A stretch of 29,377 nt of DNA from Clostridia bacterium (lineage in GTDB: Bacteria > Bacillota > Clostridia > Oscillospirales > CAG-272). The stretch spans positions 1 to 29,377 of the forward strand of contig JAFTNI010000089.1 in assembly GCA_017451975.1 (NCBI GenBank), written 5' to 3'. The notes under the pieces are model-generated. The model was not told the origin of the DNA and ran no database searches. It was given only the letters and a program-made list of their open reading frames with translations. Of this stretch, positions 7,588 through 14,545 are shown piece by piece (the stretch's first letter is position 1; each line of letters begins with the position of its first letter). Made by a program: the position numbers and the translations under genes.

Positions 7588-8019
7588 TTAAAGTATATTT
7601 TTGGTGCCTTCCCCTTCGAAATATACCCCGAGCTTGCCCCATCTGTCGTGCGCACGCGCGTCTATATCGTCCTTGCTTTCGTTCATCCGCCTGAAAAGGG
7701 GAGTGGAGTTTATGCAAACGCCTATGATGTAGAAGCTTTCGCTATCGGTGCAGAAAATCGTTATGGCGGCAAGGTGGCCTGTAGTTTCCTTGCCTATGGC
7801 AGAGTAGAGCTTTTCAAAGCCGCTGTCGCCCGCATAGATTGTTATTTTATTTTCCCTGTGCAGCTTTTCGGCAAGCGCACGGCATTTTTCGAAATATTCC
7901 GCTTTGCGCGCGCGGTAGTTTTCGCCGAGGATGGCGGCGTATTCCGCCGACATTTTATCAAGCTGCGCCGTAAGCTCGCGGCTTTCGGGCGTGGGTGAGG
8001 GAATTCTGTAAAATGGCAT
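7588..8019 (-). CDS. Hypothetical protein, 143 aa
   Basis: No family recognised. The N-terminal half is a charged amphipathic helix (AEYAAILGENYRARKAEYF through AEKLHRENK). A beta-rich half follows (ITIYAGDSGFEKLYSAI, HLAAITIFCTDSESFYIIGV). The ATG at 8019 has AAGGAG 6-7 bases upstream. The stop lies directly against the GIY-YIG-associated repeat, so the last residues could derive from it. It is last in a run of small minus-strand genes separated by 10-60 bases. Confidence 0.55.
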   Translation of the reverse strand: MPFYRIPSPTPESRELTAQLDKMSAEYAAILGENYRARKAEYFEKCRALAEKLHRENKITIYAGDSGFEKLYSAIGKETTGHLAAITIFCTDSESFYIIGVCINSTPLFRRMNESKDDIDARAHDRWGKLGVYFEGEGTKNIL

Positions 8020-8029
8020 ATCGTTCTCC

Positions 8030-8452
8030 TTACTTTTTATAGCCGATTTTGTTGTTTTCTATTTTTATAAATTTGTTTTCGGGGGCTACCTCGTATGTTA
8101 TCGTTTTTGTTTTATTGAAAATAGCGGTATACACCCTTTTTATTTCTGCGGAAAGGATAATTTTCTTAACCCCTTTGGGTAATTTGAAGTTGGAATCTTC
8201 CTTGGCGTAATAAAGCGCGGGCTCGTAACTGTCGAAGCCCTGCGCGGGGTGGTGCCAATCGTGGTAGCACGCCTCTCCGCCTTTTTTGCCTTGATGATAG
8301 CCGATATATGCTATGGGTTTGCCGTTGTGATGCGAAGGTATTTCAATGATTTTCTCGCCTTTATCGGGATAGATATCGGATATTGAAAGCGCTTCTTGCA
8401 GCTCCTCGCCCTCTTTTCCCGTTTTTATTGTCAAAAAAATAAAGCTTGCCAT
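8030..8452 (-). CDS. Small BspA-type leucine-rich-repeat-like protein
   Basis: A 140-residue protein whose pattern IIEIPSHHNGKPIAYIGYH, then LPKGVKKIILS..IKRVYTAIFN, then VAPENKFIKIENNKIGY resembles the BspA/LRR_5 repeat (IP...GkpV..Ig..aF...LP..l..I...vt.I...aF.......I.Vd..N..y...dg.lY). There are about two and a half divergent units and no signal peptide or sorting signal, unlike the large surface BspA proteins. The start at 8452 follows AAAAGGAG. The gene ahead ends in a terminator (8476-8502), so this gene may rely on read-through or its own weak promoter. Confidence 0.5.
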   Translation of the reverse strand: MASFIFLTIKTGKEGEELQEALSISDIYPDKGEKIIEIPSHHNGKPIAYIGYHQGKKGGEACYHDWHHPAQGFDSYEPALYYAKEDSNFKLPKGVKKIILSAEIKRVYTAIFNKTKTITYEVAPENKFIKIENNKIGYKK

Positions 8453-8475
8453 AATTATTCTCCTTTTGATTTTGA

Positions 8476-8502
8476 GAAAAGGGCGGATATAAAATCCGCC
8501 CT
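8476..8502 (-). terminator. Intrinsic terminator after the two-helix membrane protein
   Basis: An 8-bp stem GGGCGGAT/ATCCGCCC with a short A/T loop. On the minus strand it is followed by TTTTCTC. It lies 8 bases beyond the stop of the gene ending at 8510. Confidence 0.8.
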
Positions 8503-8509
8503 TGTTTCT

Positions 8510-9022
8510 TTATCTTGTTTTGATAACTTCCTGCTCGTTTACGATATCGCAACCAATAGCAAAAATGTCTTTTTCCCACTGCTTCTTCTTTTCGGAAAGG
8601 TTGGAGGGGTGCATGGAAACCGCGCGGTATGTAAGAATTTTTTCACCCTGCAAATTCTTGAAAACGAATTTCACGGTGTAGCCGAATATGGGCGCGGAGT
8701 TTTTTACTTCGATTTTGTACTGGGAAGGCGCAAGCTCTATATCCTTTGCTTTCACAAAGAAAAGCTTTTTGTGCGTGATCTTGTCCTCGTAAACGGAAAG
8801 ATACTGAAGATCCTGGAAAACGGAGAGAATGAATGTAACTACGGTAATGAGTATGCAAGCGCCGGGAATTATTGTAACGAGGTACTGCTTCAAAAGCAGG
8901 CACACAACCAAAAGCGCGATGAAAACGACCGCGAACGATGCAAGCATGATTTTGATGGCAAGGGAATCTTTTCTGTATTCGGCGCCCTTGCTTCTGCCTT
9001 CTTCAAATAAAAGTTTGCTCAT
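8510..9022 (-). CDS. Two-helix membrane protein with C-terminal soluble domain
   Basis: 170 residues. Two adjacent membrane helices (about residues 23-44 and 46-67: IMLASFAVVFIALLVVCLLL and a second LVTIIPGACILITVVTFIL) are followed by a beta-rich domain of about 100 residues (LSVYEDKITHKKLFFVKAKDI onwards). The layout of a helix hairpin followed by a PH-like beta domain is common among bacterial YdbT/bPH-like proteins, but the sequence is too divergent for a firm call. AAAAAGGAG precedes the ATG at 9022, and a terminator follows. It lies 31 bases downstream of the DUF1292 gene. Confidence 0.55.
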   Translation of the reverse strand: MSKLLFEEGRSKGAEYRKDSLAIKIMLASFAVVFIALLVVCLLLKQYLVTIIPGACILITVVTFILSVFQDLQYLSVYEDKITHKKLFFVKAKDIELAPSQYKIEVKNSAPIFGYTVKFVFKNLQGEKILTYRAVSMHPSNLSEKKKQWEKDIFAIGCDIVNEQEVIKTR

Positions 9023-9053
9023 AGTTTTTTCTCCTTTTTATATAGATTTTATT

Positions 9054-9344
9054 TTAATTTTCTTCGCCTTTTTCTTCTTTTTCCATAGCTTTTGCCGCTT
9101 CTGCTTCGTCGTATGCGTGGAGCACTACTTCAAGCTCGGCAAATTCTTCGTCTGCCTCAACCTCGTGAAGCTGAGTGTTTTCGTCGAAAGAGTAAACTAT
9201 CAGGTGGTTTTCGTCCTTTTCATTGTAGAAAACGGCGTAATCCTTGCCGAAGTTTTCGCTGTGGTAGGTGAACAAAACCTTGAACGTGAGCTGCTCGCCC
9301 TCGCTCGTGGTTATAAACAAGACGTTGTTGATTTTCTTTTCCAT
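9054..9344 (-). CDS. DUF1292 (YrzB-like) protein
   Basis: A 96-residue acidic protein with the DUF1292 pattern: an opening strand, EGEQLTFKVLFTYHSENFGKDYAVFY, then HLIVYSF and VEADEEFAELEVVLHAYDE, ending in an E/K-rich tail. The family is widespread and uncharacterised in Firmicutes, normally next to mltG or the yrrK/ruvX genes. Here it sits instead in a run of accessory genes, so it may be an extra copy. AGAGGAAC precedes the ATG at 9344. A promoter is visible at 9404-9432. Confidence 0.8.
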   Translation of the reverse strand: MEKKINNVLFITTSEGEQLTFKVLFTYHSENFGKDYAVFYNEKDENHLIVYSFDENTQLHEVEADEEFAELEVVLHAYDEAEAAKAMEKEEKGEEN

Positions 9345-9403
9345 TTGTTGTTCCTCTCGTGTGTGAAATTTGCGTACAATTTTAAAAAACAGTCTATATT
9401 ATA

Positions 9404-9432
9404 ATAATACACCATTTTTTTGAAAATTACAA
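9404..9432 (-). promoter_or_regulatory. Promoter of the DUF1292 gene
   Basis: On the minus strand TTGTAA (9427-9432), 17 bases, TATTAT (9404-9409). It lies in the gap after the gene ending at 9463 and about 60 bases before the start codon. Confidence 0.6.
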
Positions 9433-9462
9433 TAGGGAACTGCCGAAGAGGATTAAATATTT

Positions 9463-10245
9463 TTAAATTTTATTTTTGTTTTTCTGCGCCTGTTCCCACT
9501 CCTTGTGGGCGAGAAACCACTTTTCGCTGTGAGCGCCGAGCGCGCCTATCTGGCGAGGGTGGGCAAGGGGGAGTATTTTAAGCGTTTTTCCGCCTACAAT
9601 GGCTTCTGTTACCTTTCCGTAGCCGTATTTACTTACGTATTCACCAAGCGTGGAATAGGGCACGTCTGCCGCCTTTTTAAGATACTGCGATATGGGAATA
9701 TCGCCCAGCAGCACAAGCACATCTGCCTCCGATTGCAGAAGCTCTGCGGTTATTTCCTCGCTTCTTGCCTTGCTGCAGAAGGCAGAGGGGCGCGGCGGCA
9801 CCGTTACGGGGTTGAGGCCGTACGCTTCTATAAGCGGCTCGTATTTTTCGCGCAGAGCTTTCGCCTGGCTTGGGTTTATGCGCGCCTCGGGCAAGCAATC
9901 GCAAAGCCACGCGTCCGCGCGCGTATAGCCGAGCGGAGCGAGAATGTTTTCGTCGAGGACTTTGGCAGAGGGGCCGTTCAGCTGCGAGCCCGCGGGCTCA
10001 AGGCGCCCGAGCTCTGCAGGTATTGCGATTTTGCTTATGATTTCTCTTGCTTCGTCCTCGTTGCCGTCCCAGAATATACGCGGCTCGCTTGCCACGGCGA
10101 GCGCTCGGCAGATTATTTTATTATCCTTTTTCCAGGTTGCGTGCACGGCGCTTGCATATACGCCAAGCACGAAAACCTTTTTCGGGGATTTATCCTCTTG
10201 TATAAGTGGGTGAAGCTCTGCACCGAATGGGAAGTAGTATGCCAT
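9463..10245 (-). CDS. Possible uracil-DNA-glycosylase-superfamily protein
   Basis: 260 residues, soluble. An opening block PKKVFVLGVYASAVHATW, a central GPSAKVLDENILAPLGYTRADAW and the C-terminal LPLAHPRQ...H resemble the UDG fold: an N-terminal water-activating loop after a VFxLGxxPS-type strand, a VLLGD strand, and an HPSP/HPRQ-type DNA-intercalating motif. Eight residues after that comes HSEKW. A cysteine pair occurs in WLCDCLPEARIN. No iron-sulfur cysteine set typical of family 4 is evident. If the assignment is right the enzyme would excise damaged bases, but the motif match is loose. AAAAAGGAG precedes the ATG at 10245. Gap to the upstream gene is 29 bases. Confidence 0.45.
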   Translation of the reverse strand: MAYYFPFGAELHPLIQEDKSPKKVFVLGVYASAVHATWKKDNKIICRALAVASEPRIFWDGNEDEAREIISKIAIPAELGRLEPAGSQLNGPSAKVLDENILAPLGYTRADAWLCDCLPEARINPSQAKALREKYEPLIEAYGLNPVTVPPRPSAFCSKARSEEITAELLQSEADVLVLLGDIPISQYLKKAADVPYSTLGEYVSKYGYGKVTEAIVGGKTLKILPLAHPRQIGALGAHSEKWFLAHKEWEQAQKNKNKI

Positions 10246-10274
10246 ATTTTCTCCTTTTTCGCGTATGTCGCGTT

Positions 10275-11012
10275 TTATTTTACTAATTTCCTATATTTTT
10301 GTATAAGCTCGCCCTCTATCTTATCATCGAGAAATTCGCCGTGGTCGTGCCACTCCTGCGCATCGTAGCTGTTTACCATTTTGCGGTAATCTGCTCTTAT
10401 AACGTTCTTCTGCGCTTCCGTCAGGTAGCGAAGCGGGGTTTTGCGTATCGTATCAACGTCGCAGGCGAGCTCTTCGCCTCTTGCGCGCATCGCCGCGTAG
10501 TAAGCATCGAGCAGGGGCTTTTCGTCTGCGGGATCGGTAAGCTCGAGGCTTTTGAGCGTTTCGTTGTCGCAGGTGACCATATATTCAAATGAGCTTTTGG
10601 CATCTCCGAATTTTGCCGTGAATGGCTCGCCGCGTCGAAGAGTTCTTGCTGTGTCGCCGTTTGATATATTGTTTGGCACGAAAGCGAACATGCCCGTGTC
10701 CCAACCGTACTGACTTTGATGGCAACCGAGAAGTTCAAAAGCCGGAGAGTACGGGTTGAAGCGGCATAAGCTTTCGTCATTCAGCATTTCGGTAAAAAGC
10801 TCCTTTGCCTCGGGGCTTATGGCAACTTGCTCTACGCCGATTACTTTTGTTTTGTAATCAAACCACGGGTAATCCTTACCGCCGAAGGAAAACTTATCTT
10901 TTTCGCCTGCAACGGTGAAAAATGCTTTCTTATCATCGTGCTTTACGGAATCGAAAACGAGCATATCTTCGCCGTTTTCGTCTTTATCAAGGTAAATTTT
11001 TATATAGATCAT
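10275..11012 (-). CDS. Hypothetical protein, 245 aa
   Basis: No family recognised. It is soluble, with an acidic beta-rich N-terminal half (IYIKIYLDKDENGEDMLVF, GGKDYPWFDYKTKVIGVEQV) and a helical C-terminal third with charged segments (LLDAYYAAMRARGEELACDV, NVIRADYRKMVNSYDAQEW). There are no membrane helices or signal peptide. ACAGGAG precedes the ATG at 11012. It lies between the membrane protein (42 bases upstream) and the UDG-like gene in one apparent operon. Confidence 0.55.
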   Translation of the reverse strand: MIYIKIYLDKDENGEDMLVFDSVKHDDKKAFFTVAGEKDKFSFGGKDYPWFDYKTKVIGVEQVAISPEAKELFTEMLNDESLCRFNPYSPAFELLGCHQSQYGWDTGMFAFVPNNISNGDTARTLRRGEPFTAKFGDAKSSFEYMVTCDNETLKSLELTDPADEKPLLDAYYAAMRARGEELACDVDTIRKTPLRYLTEAQKNVIRADYRKMVNSYDAQEWHDHGEFLDDKIEGELIQKYRKLVK

Positions 11013-11053
11013 GGCTTTCTCCTGTTTTTTTAAAAGTTTTTCTTAATATGAAT

Positions 11054-11998
11054 TTACGGTGCGATTATTACCGAGGCAAACACGGAAAAGAACGCGATTA
11101 TGAAGGAAGCAAGCCCGCATATTGCCCAATAATCAAATATTTTTTTCTCGTTGCCCGTAAGCTTTGCGCGCCCGGCAACGTTTACAAGAACGATATTCGA
11201 AACGATAAAATGAATGCCGAGCAGCATAATCACGGGGCATAGCACGTATATTTCAAAAATTGCCAGAATAACGTTCAACGCCGCGTAGATGATATGAACG
11301 GCAGAGGAGGCTTTAAAATATTTCAACAAAAATTTTGCCGTGCGGTTGCCTTTATCGCCCGCTTGCTTTGAGGGCTTTATTTTGCGATATTCCGCGCTCT
11401 GCTCGATGAAAAGCAGTATGCCCAGCCCAAAAGCGGAGCAGAGCGTTATGAAAAAGCAAACGCCGGGGTTGAAGATCCAGTGCCACAAGGGGCGGGAGAC
11501 TATAGCGCGTAAATCGCCTTCTTCTGCTATATAAACCCCGTATGTATCGAAATAGAATTTGCCGTTTTCAAAATCGTCGGTATATTCGTTTTCCCAGCCG
11601 TAATCCAGCTCGTAATCTTCGGAATTTATTTTTTCTATGAAAGCGCCGTTTTCGGAATTATAAACGTAAGCGTCGTATGAATTGTAAACGATAAGGCGTT
11701 TTTCCGAAAGCTCGAAATATGCGTTTCTCAAATACGGCGTGGAAACCGCCCAAAGAAACTCGCCCTCCTCGGAATATACGTTGACGTATGAGGCATCGTT
11801 ATAGCAAACGTAAATTTGCCCGAGCTCGGCGTCGTATAAAACAGTGAATATTTCCTCCGGGCCGAAAAATTCGGGCTGTGTAGCCGTATAGTCGGCGTTA
11901 TCGCTCACGCAAAGCAGCCTTCCCGCAAGAAAAATAACAATAGCGAAAACGAATAGGGCGGTAAAAATAATGCGTAAGGTGTTTTTGAATTTTGACAT
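11054..11998 (-). CDS. Hypothetical polytopic membrane protein with extracytoplasmic domain
   Basis: 314 residues. One N-terminal helix at about 9-30 precedes an extracytoplasmic region (about 31-175). That region has repeated short beta units with a beta-propeller-like rhythm (IYVCYNDASYVNVYSEEGEF, LIVYNSYDAYVYNSENGAF, KFYFDTYGVYIAEEGDL). At least four helices make up the C-terminal half (about 180-205, 235-258, 262-282 and 290-312). AAGGAGATAATTC precedes the ATG at 11998. The first 31 bases around this start are duplicated exactly at 12934-12964. Function unknown. Confidence 0.6.
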   Translation of the reverse strand: MSKFKNTLRIIFTALFVFAIVIFLAGRLLCVSDNADYTATQPEFFGPEEIFTVLYDAELGQIYVCYNDASYVNVYSEEGEFLWAVSTPYLRNAYFELSEKRLIVYNSYDAYVYNSENGAFIEKINSEDYELDYGWENEYTDDFENGKFYFDTYGVYIAEEGDLRAIVSRPLWHWIFNPGVCFFITLCSAFGLGILLFIEQSAEYRKIKPSKQAGDKGNRTAKFLLKYFKASSAVHIIYAALNVILAIFEIYVLCPVIMLLGIHFIVSNIVLVNVAGRAKLTGNEKKIFDYWAICGLASFIIAFFSVFASVIIAP

Positions 11999-12010
11999 GA
12001 ATTATCTCCT
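11980..12010. repeat. 31-bp direct repeat, copy 1 (start region of the 314-aa gene)
   Basis: It covers the ribosome site, ATG and first six codons (MSKFKN) of the gene ending at 11054. It is identical base for base to 12934-12964. Confidence 0.95.
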
Positions 12011-12020
12011 TGTGTGTCAT

Positions 12021-12653
12021 TCAAAAATCCGTTTCCCCGTGCTTTTTCATGGCGTTGGCTATATCTTTCGGGGAAAGCGAGGTCTGCTTTTCGGAATCGT
12101 TTTCATCTGTGCCGTATAAGGTAAGCTCGTTATCCTGTAATACAGCTTTGTCCAAAGAAAATATGCCGCATAGCTTGGATACGTTCAGGAAAAGCCTTTT
12201 GTCATAATCAAATGCAAAGCATTCATAGGGGCATGCCCAATAGCACCCCTCGAAAATTAAAAGGTTATCAAGCTGCTTCGTTTCAGTGATGATAAAGGAT
12301 TCCTCTCCTTCCGCCGAACTTTTTGGGAAATACTCAAATTCTATCTGCAATGTATCGGCGTTGAGCAGTGTAAAGCCGTACAGCGTTTTTCTGAAACAGA
12401 TATACCGCTGACCTTTTAAAATGACGGGGTAAAAGCCGTTCTCATAGTTGTGTTCGTCGAAAAGATCACATTCATATGTAAGTCTGCCTTTTTTGAAAAC
12501 CGCGTGCGCCTTTTCTCTGTAGTTATATTTATCGCTATATTCAAATATATCAATTTCTATTTCAACGCCAAAAATTCCGGTCGATACATGTTCAGAAAAA
12601 TCAAATTCAAAATCTTCGGTATATTCAAGTATGTATTTATCTATTGAGTCCAT
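12021..12653 (-). CDS. Hypothetical protein, 210 aa
   Basis: I place the start at 12653 (MDSIDKYILEY) because AAAGGAG sits 8 bases before it. An upstream in-frame ATG at 12740 has no ribosome site and reads low-complexity residues. The protein is soluble and beta-rich with many aromatics (FDFSEHVSTGIFGVEIEID, YENGFYPVILKGQRYICF, FEGCYWACPYECFAFDYDKR). No family recognised. Single-copy acidic beta proteins of this sort are common among bacterial immunity-like genes, but nothing here identifies a toxin partner. The stop falls 11 bases before the duplicated start region of the next gene. Confidence 0.55.
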   Translation of the reverse strand: MDSIDKYILEYTEDFEFDFSEHVSTGIFGVEIEIDIFEYSDKYNYREKAHAVFKKGRLTYECDLFDEHNYENGFYPVILKGQRYICFRKTLYGFTLLNADTLQIEFEYFPKSSAEGEESFIITETKQLDNLLIFEGCYWACPYECFAFDYDKRLFLNVSKLCGIFSLDKAVLQDNELTLYGTDENDSEKQTSLSPKDIANAMKKHGETDF

Positions 12654-12761
12654 AGAGTTGCTCCTTTCGGATGGTGATGCAGTATAGGAAGTGTTATTAC
12701 GGAGTGAATGGCAGCTGAGTATGCTGCTTTTCTCGGGCATTATGCAGTGGGGGGCAATATA

Positions 12762-12933
12762 TCAATAATCATATTTTTCTTCGCGAATTATTTTTATGTG
12801 ATTATATTTTAGCGATTTTAAGAATACCTCGTTTTTACTGAGTGTCCCATTGTCGATTATCTTTATTATAATGTTCTTTGAGTTGTTATAAAAGAAATTT
12901 CTTGTTTTACTGCGTATACCACCATATTTGATA
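12762..12933 (-). pseudogene. Orphan coding fragment fused out of frame to a copied gene start
   Basis: The minus frame ending TGA at 12762-12764 is open for more than 55 codons with protein-like composition (KYGGIRSKTRNFFYNNSKN, then IDNGTLSKNEVFLKSLKYNH and IREEKYDY). It has no start codon of its own. Its upstream end abuts the 31-bp copy of the start region of the 314-aa gene, but in a different frame: reading from that ATG gives only 28 codons. I infer a gene that lost its 5' end in the recombination that placed the copied start. Family not recognised. Confidence 0.5.
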
Positions 12934-12964
12934 TGTTTTTGAATTTTGACATGAATTATCTCCT
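12934..12964. repeat. 31-bp direct repeat, copy 2
   Basis: Exact copy of 11980-12010, complete with ribosome site and ATG (12950-12952 on the minus strand), but not followed by the rest of that gene. Confidence 0.95.
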
Positions 12965-12972
12965 GGATTTTT

Positions 12973-13004
12973 GTAGGGCGGGACTCAAAAAGGTATATTT
13001 TATG
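12973..13004. repeat. Degenerate unit C of the rlmD-downstream repeat
   Basis: The plus strand has GGGACTCAAAAAGGTATATT immediately beyond the stop of the 113-aa gene. The AAAAGGTATATTTT core matches unit B and GACTC-AAAAGGT matches unit A. Only about 30 bases are recognisable. Confidence 0.4.
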
Positions 13005-13346
13005 TTACACAATAACCTTGACTATTTCGATTTTTCCGATAATATGACTGTTGAAATTTTCAAGCTCTTCTGCAGGTATCCAAAGTTCTTGATGATAAGA
13101 GGCTCCAACGGTTTGCACCTCATATGAGGAAATATAATCATCATTAACTTCAAATTTAGTTACATAACCCTTGTAGCCCGAATCAGGGTCTTTGGTATTC
13201 CATTTTCCTGCGATTTCTTCGGCATAGCGTTCGTTCAAAACGGGATAAAAAATAGGTTGCCAATCAAGTCTGGGCGGAAATGCCGTGTAGCCGCTTTTCT
13301 CGATCAATTCCTTTTCTTTTTCACCAACGGGTCTATATAAAATCAT
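13005..13346 (-). CDS. Conserved hypothetical protein, often labelled ADP-ribosylation/crystallin J1
   Basis: A 113-residue protein with MILYRPVGEKEKELIEKSGY, AFPPRL-x-WQPIFYPVLNE, KGYVTKFEVNDDY and YEVQTVGASYHQELWIPAEE in order. This is a well-conserved small family that databases commonly label ADP-ribosylation/crystallin J1, a name that carries no demonstrated function. The family is full length here and lacks membrane or signal segments. AAAGGAG precedes the ATG at 13346. Its stop abuts repeat unit C and its upstream side carries a palindromic element and unit A, so it looks like cargo of the rlmD-downstream array. Confidence 0.75.
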   Translation of the reverse strand: MILYRPVGEKEKELIEKSGYTAFPPRLDWQPIFYPVLNERYAEEIAGKWNTKDPDSGYKGYVTKFEVNDDYISSYEVQTVGASYHQELWIPAEELENFNSHIIGKIEIVKVIV

Positions 13347-13427
13347 TTTATCTCCTTTCGATATGTTATACTATATTTGTCCCTATGTAAAATCAAGTCG
13401 ATTTTTGATTTTGAACACCGATTTTGG

Positions 13428-13501
13428 GTAGGGGACGGCGCCTTCGACGTCCCGACTCCCTCAGATTCTCATTACGGGCTGTCGTGGGCGCCAGCCCCTA
13501 C
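13428..13501. repeat. Palindromic (REP/MITE-like) element
   Basis: The left end GTAGGGGACGGCGCC (13428-13442) and right end GGCGCCAGCCCCTAC (13487-13501) are 15-base inverted repeats with two mismatches. Inner stems GGGACG/CGTCCC and GGGCTG/CAGCCC occur at each end. There is no coding capacity. It lies between the 113-aa gene and unit A. Confidence 0.75.
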
Positions 13502-13524
13502 GGGATCGCAGTTATCTTTTCGTC

Positions 13525-13612
13525 AGACAAACGACACACTCGACGTGGGTCAAGACTCCAAAAGGTCTCAAAATGGTCGAAAAACGGGGGTGGAAACTCC
13601 AAAAAGTCTCAA
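13525..13612. repeat. rlmD-3'-end-like repeat, unit A
   Basis: It aligns without gaps to unit B over 88 bases (about 69 identical by eye), and the last 26 bases on the plus strand are nearly identical. On the minus strand an open frame runs through it and ends THVECVVCLTKR-stop at about 13513. This is the same peptide as the true RlmD C-terminus GHVESVVCLTRK. It begins 3 bases after the stop of the 188-aa gene. Confidence 0.8.
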
Positions 13613-13614
13613 AT

Positions 13615-14181
13615 TTAAGAGAGGTCATAAGACGTATATCCACTATCGATAATGGCTTGCCTTAATGCTTCAAAGCGTTTTCTTTTTTTGAAAGCAAAAA
13701 GACCTCTGAACACAAACTTAATCGAAATGCTTGAGGAATAAAATTTGAAATACCATTTTGTAATATCTCGTTCTGCTACGCAAGATGCGGTAGGACCATT
13801 CATTGCGCAATCCTCAAAACTAATGAAATGCTTTCTGTCAAATTCGTCGGCATAAGTAATACCTTCGTTGGTAATTTGGATAATGCTTGTATCATTCATT
13901 TCAAGTTCTGTTAAACCTTTTTGCTGTTCATGCACAAACTCCACAGCATAGAAATATATATCTTGATCTTCCCACTCGCCCGATTCTTTTTTGCCATTTA
14001 GATATGTACGGTATCTCAAATGGCAGGGCTCAATTTCAAGCGTATCGGAATAGTAATGAATAATTATTTTGTTGTTTTCTAAACCGATATTTAGAATGGC
14101 ATCGCTTAAATCATCGTACAATTCTTCGATGCTTTTGTAATTTCGATGATAAACTTTATACAACTTTTCGTTATCTTTCAT
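13615..14181 (-). CDS. Hypothetical protein, 188 aa
   Basis: The start is placed at 14181 (MKDNEKLYKVYHRNY) after AAAGGAG. An upstream in-frame ATG at 14235 would add residues encoded by repeat-like sequence. The protein is soluble, acidic and beta-rich (LENNKIIIHYYSDTLEIE, YFYAVEFVHEQQKGL). A basic helical end, FKKRKRFEALRQAIIDSGY, is followed by TSYDLS. I do not recognise the family. Repeat unit B lies upstream and unit A touches its stop codon, so the gene is the middle cassette of the array behind rlmD. Confidence 0.55.
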   Translation of the reverse strand: MKDNEKLYKVYHRNYKSIEELYDDLSDAILNIGLENNKIIIHYYSDTLEIEPCHLRYRTYLNGKKESGEWEDQDIYFYAVEFVHEQQKGLTELEMNDTSIIQITNEGITYADEFDRKHFISFEDCAMNGPTASCVAERDITKWYFKFYSSSISIKFVFRGLFAFKKRKRFEALRQAIIDSGYTSYDLS

Positions 14182-14272
14182 TTCTTTACTCCTTTCACTT
14201 TGTTTAGCAGAAACTTCACTGCGCAGCAACTTCACTCGCCGAAGGCGAACTTAGTTATCGAGCCGACGTGTA

Positions 14273-14360
14273 AGACAAACGACGCATTCAACGTGGGTCA
14301 TAAGGTCAAAAGGTATATTTTTGTGCTAAAAATAGGGGTGGAAACTCCAAAAAGTCTCAA
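14273..14360. repeat. rlmD-3'-end-like repeat, unit B
   Basis: An 88-base homologue of unit A. On the minus strand it reads KNIPFDLMTHVECVVCLTRR and stops a few codons later, compared with KMQAFDMFARTGHVESVVCL in the real rlmD. An in-frame TAG just upstream means only about 24 codons of the rlmD-like frame remain. Its left end overlaps the stop codon of the 62-aa gene. Confidence 0.8.
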
Positions 14361-14545
14361 TTTTTTCTGTTCTTGGTTATAAGAATGATGCCGCAAATTA
14401 TACCTACAAGCGCAATTGCAAGCAGCGGTAGCGTGATAGCAAGACCAAAAATATGTTTTTCTGCAATGTGATTTACTAAATTAAAGGCCGATGCCAAAAA
14501 CAAAGCGAAATATCCGATACTTTGAATAATTCTTAATGCTTTCAT
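14357..14545 (-). CDS. Small two-helix membrane protein, 62 aa
   Basis: I start it at 14545 (MKALRIIQSIGYFALF) because AGGAGG lies 6 bases upstream, inside the last codons of rlmD. The ATGA of the two genes overlap, so it is coupled to rlmD translation. Two helices at about 8-24 and 33-54 (FGLAITLPLLAIALVGIICG) and a basic end (KNRKN) make a small hairpin membrane protein. No family recognised. Its TGA lies within the first bases of repeat unit B, making it the first cassette after rlmD. Confidence 0.6.
   Translation of the reverse strand: MKALRIIQSIGYFALFLASAFNLVNHIAEKHIFGLAITLPLLAIALVGIICGIILITKNRKN

Noticed and set aside
12654..12740. Upstream start for the 210-aa hypothetical protein
   Set aside because: The ATG at 12740 lacks a ribosome site and the added residues look noncoding; AAAGGAG supports the start at 12653.
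13525..14360. CRISPR repeats
   Set aside because: Only two or three diverged units, 88 bases long and 660 bases apart with genes between, and no cas genes.
12973..14360. Integron cassette array with attC sites
   Set aside because: ORF-plus-repeat order is similar, but no integrase and no attC core sites are seen, and the repeats carry an rlmD-like coding end, which attC sites do not.
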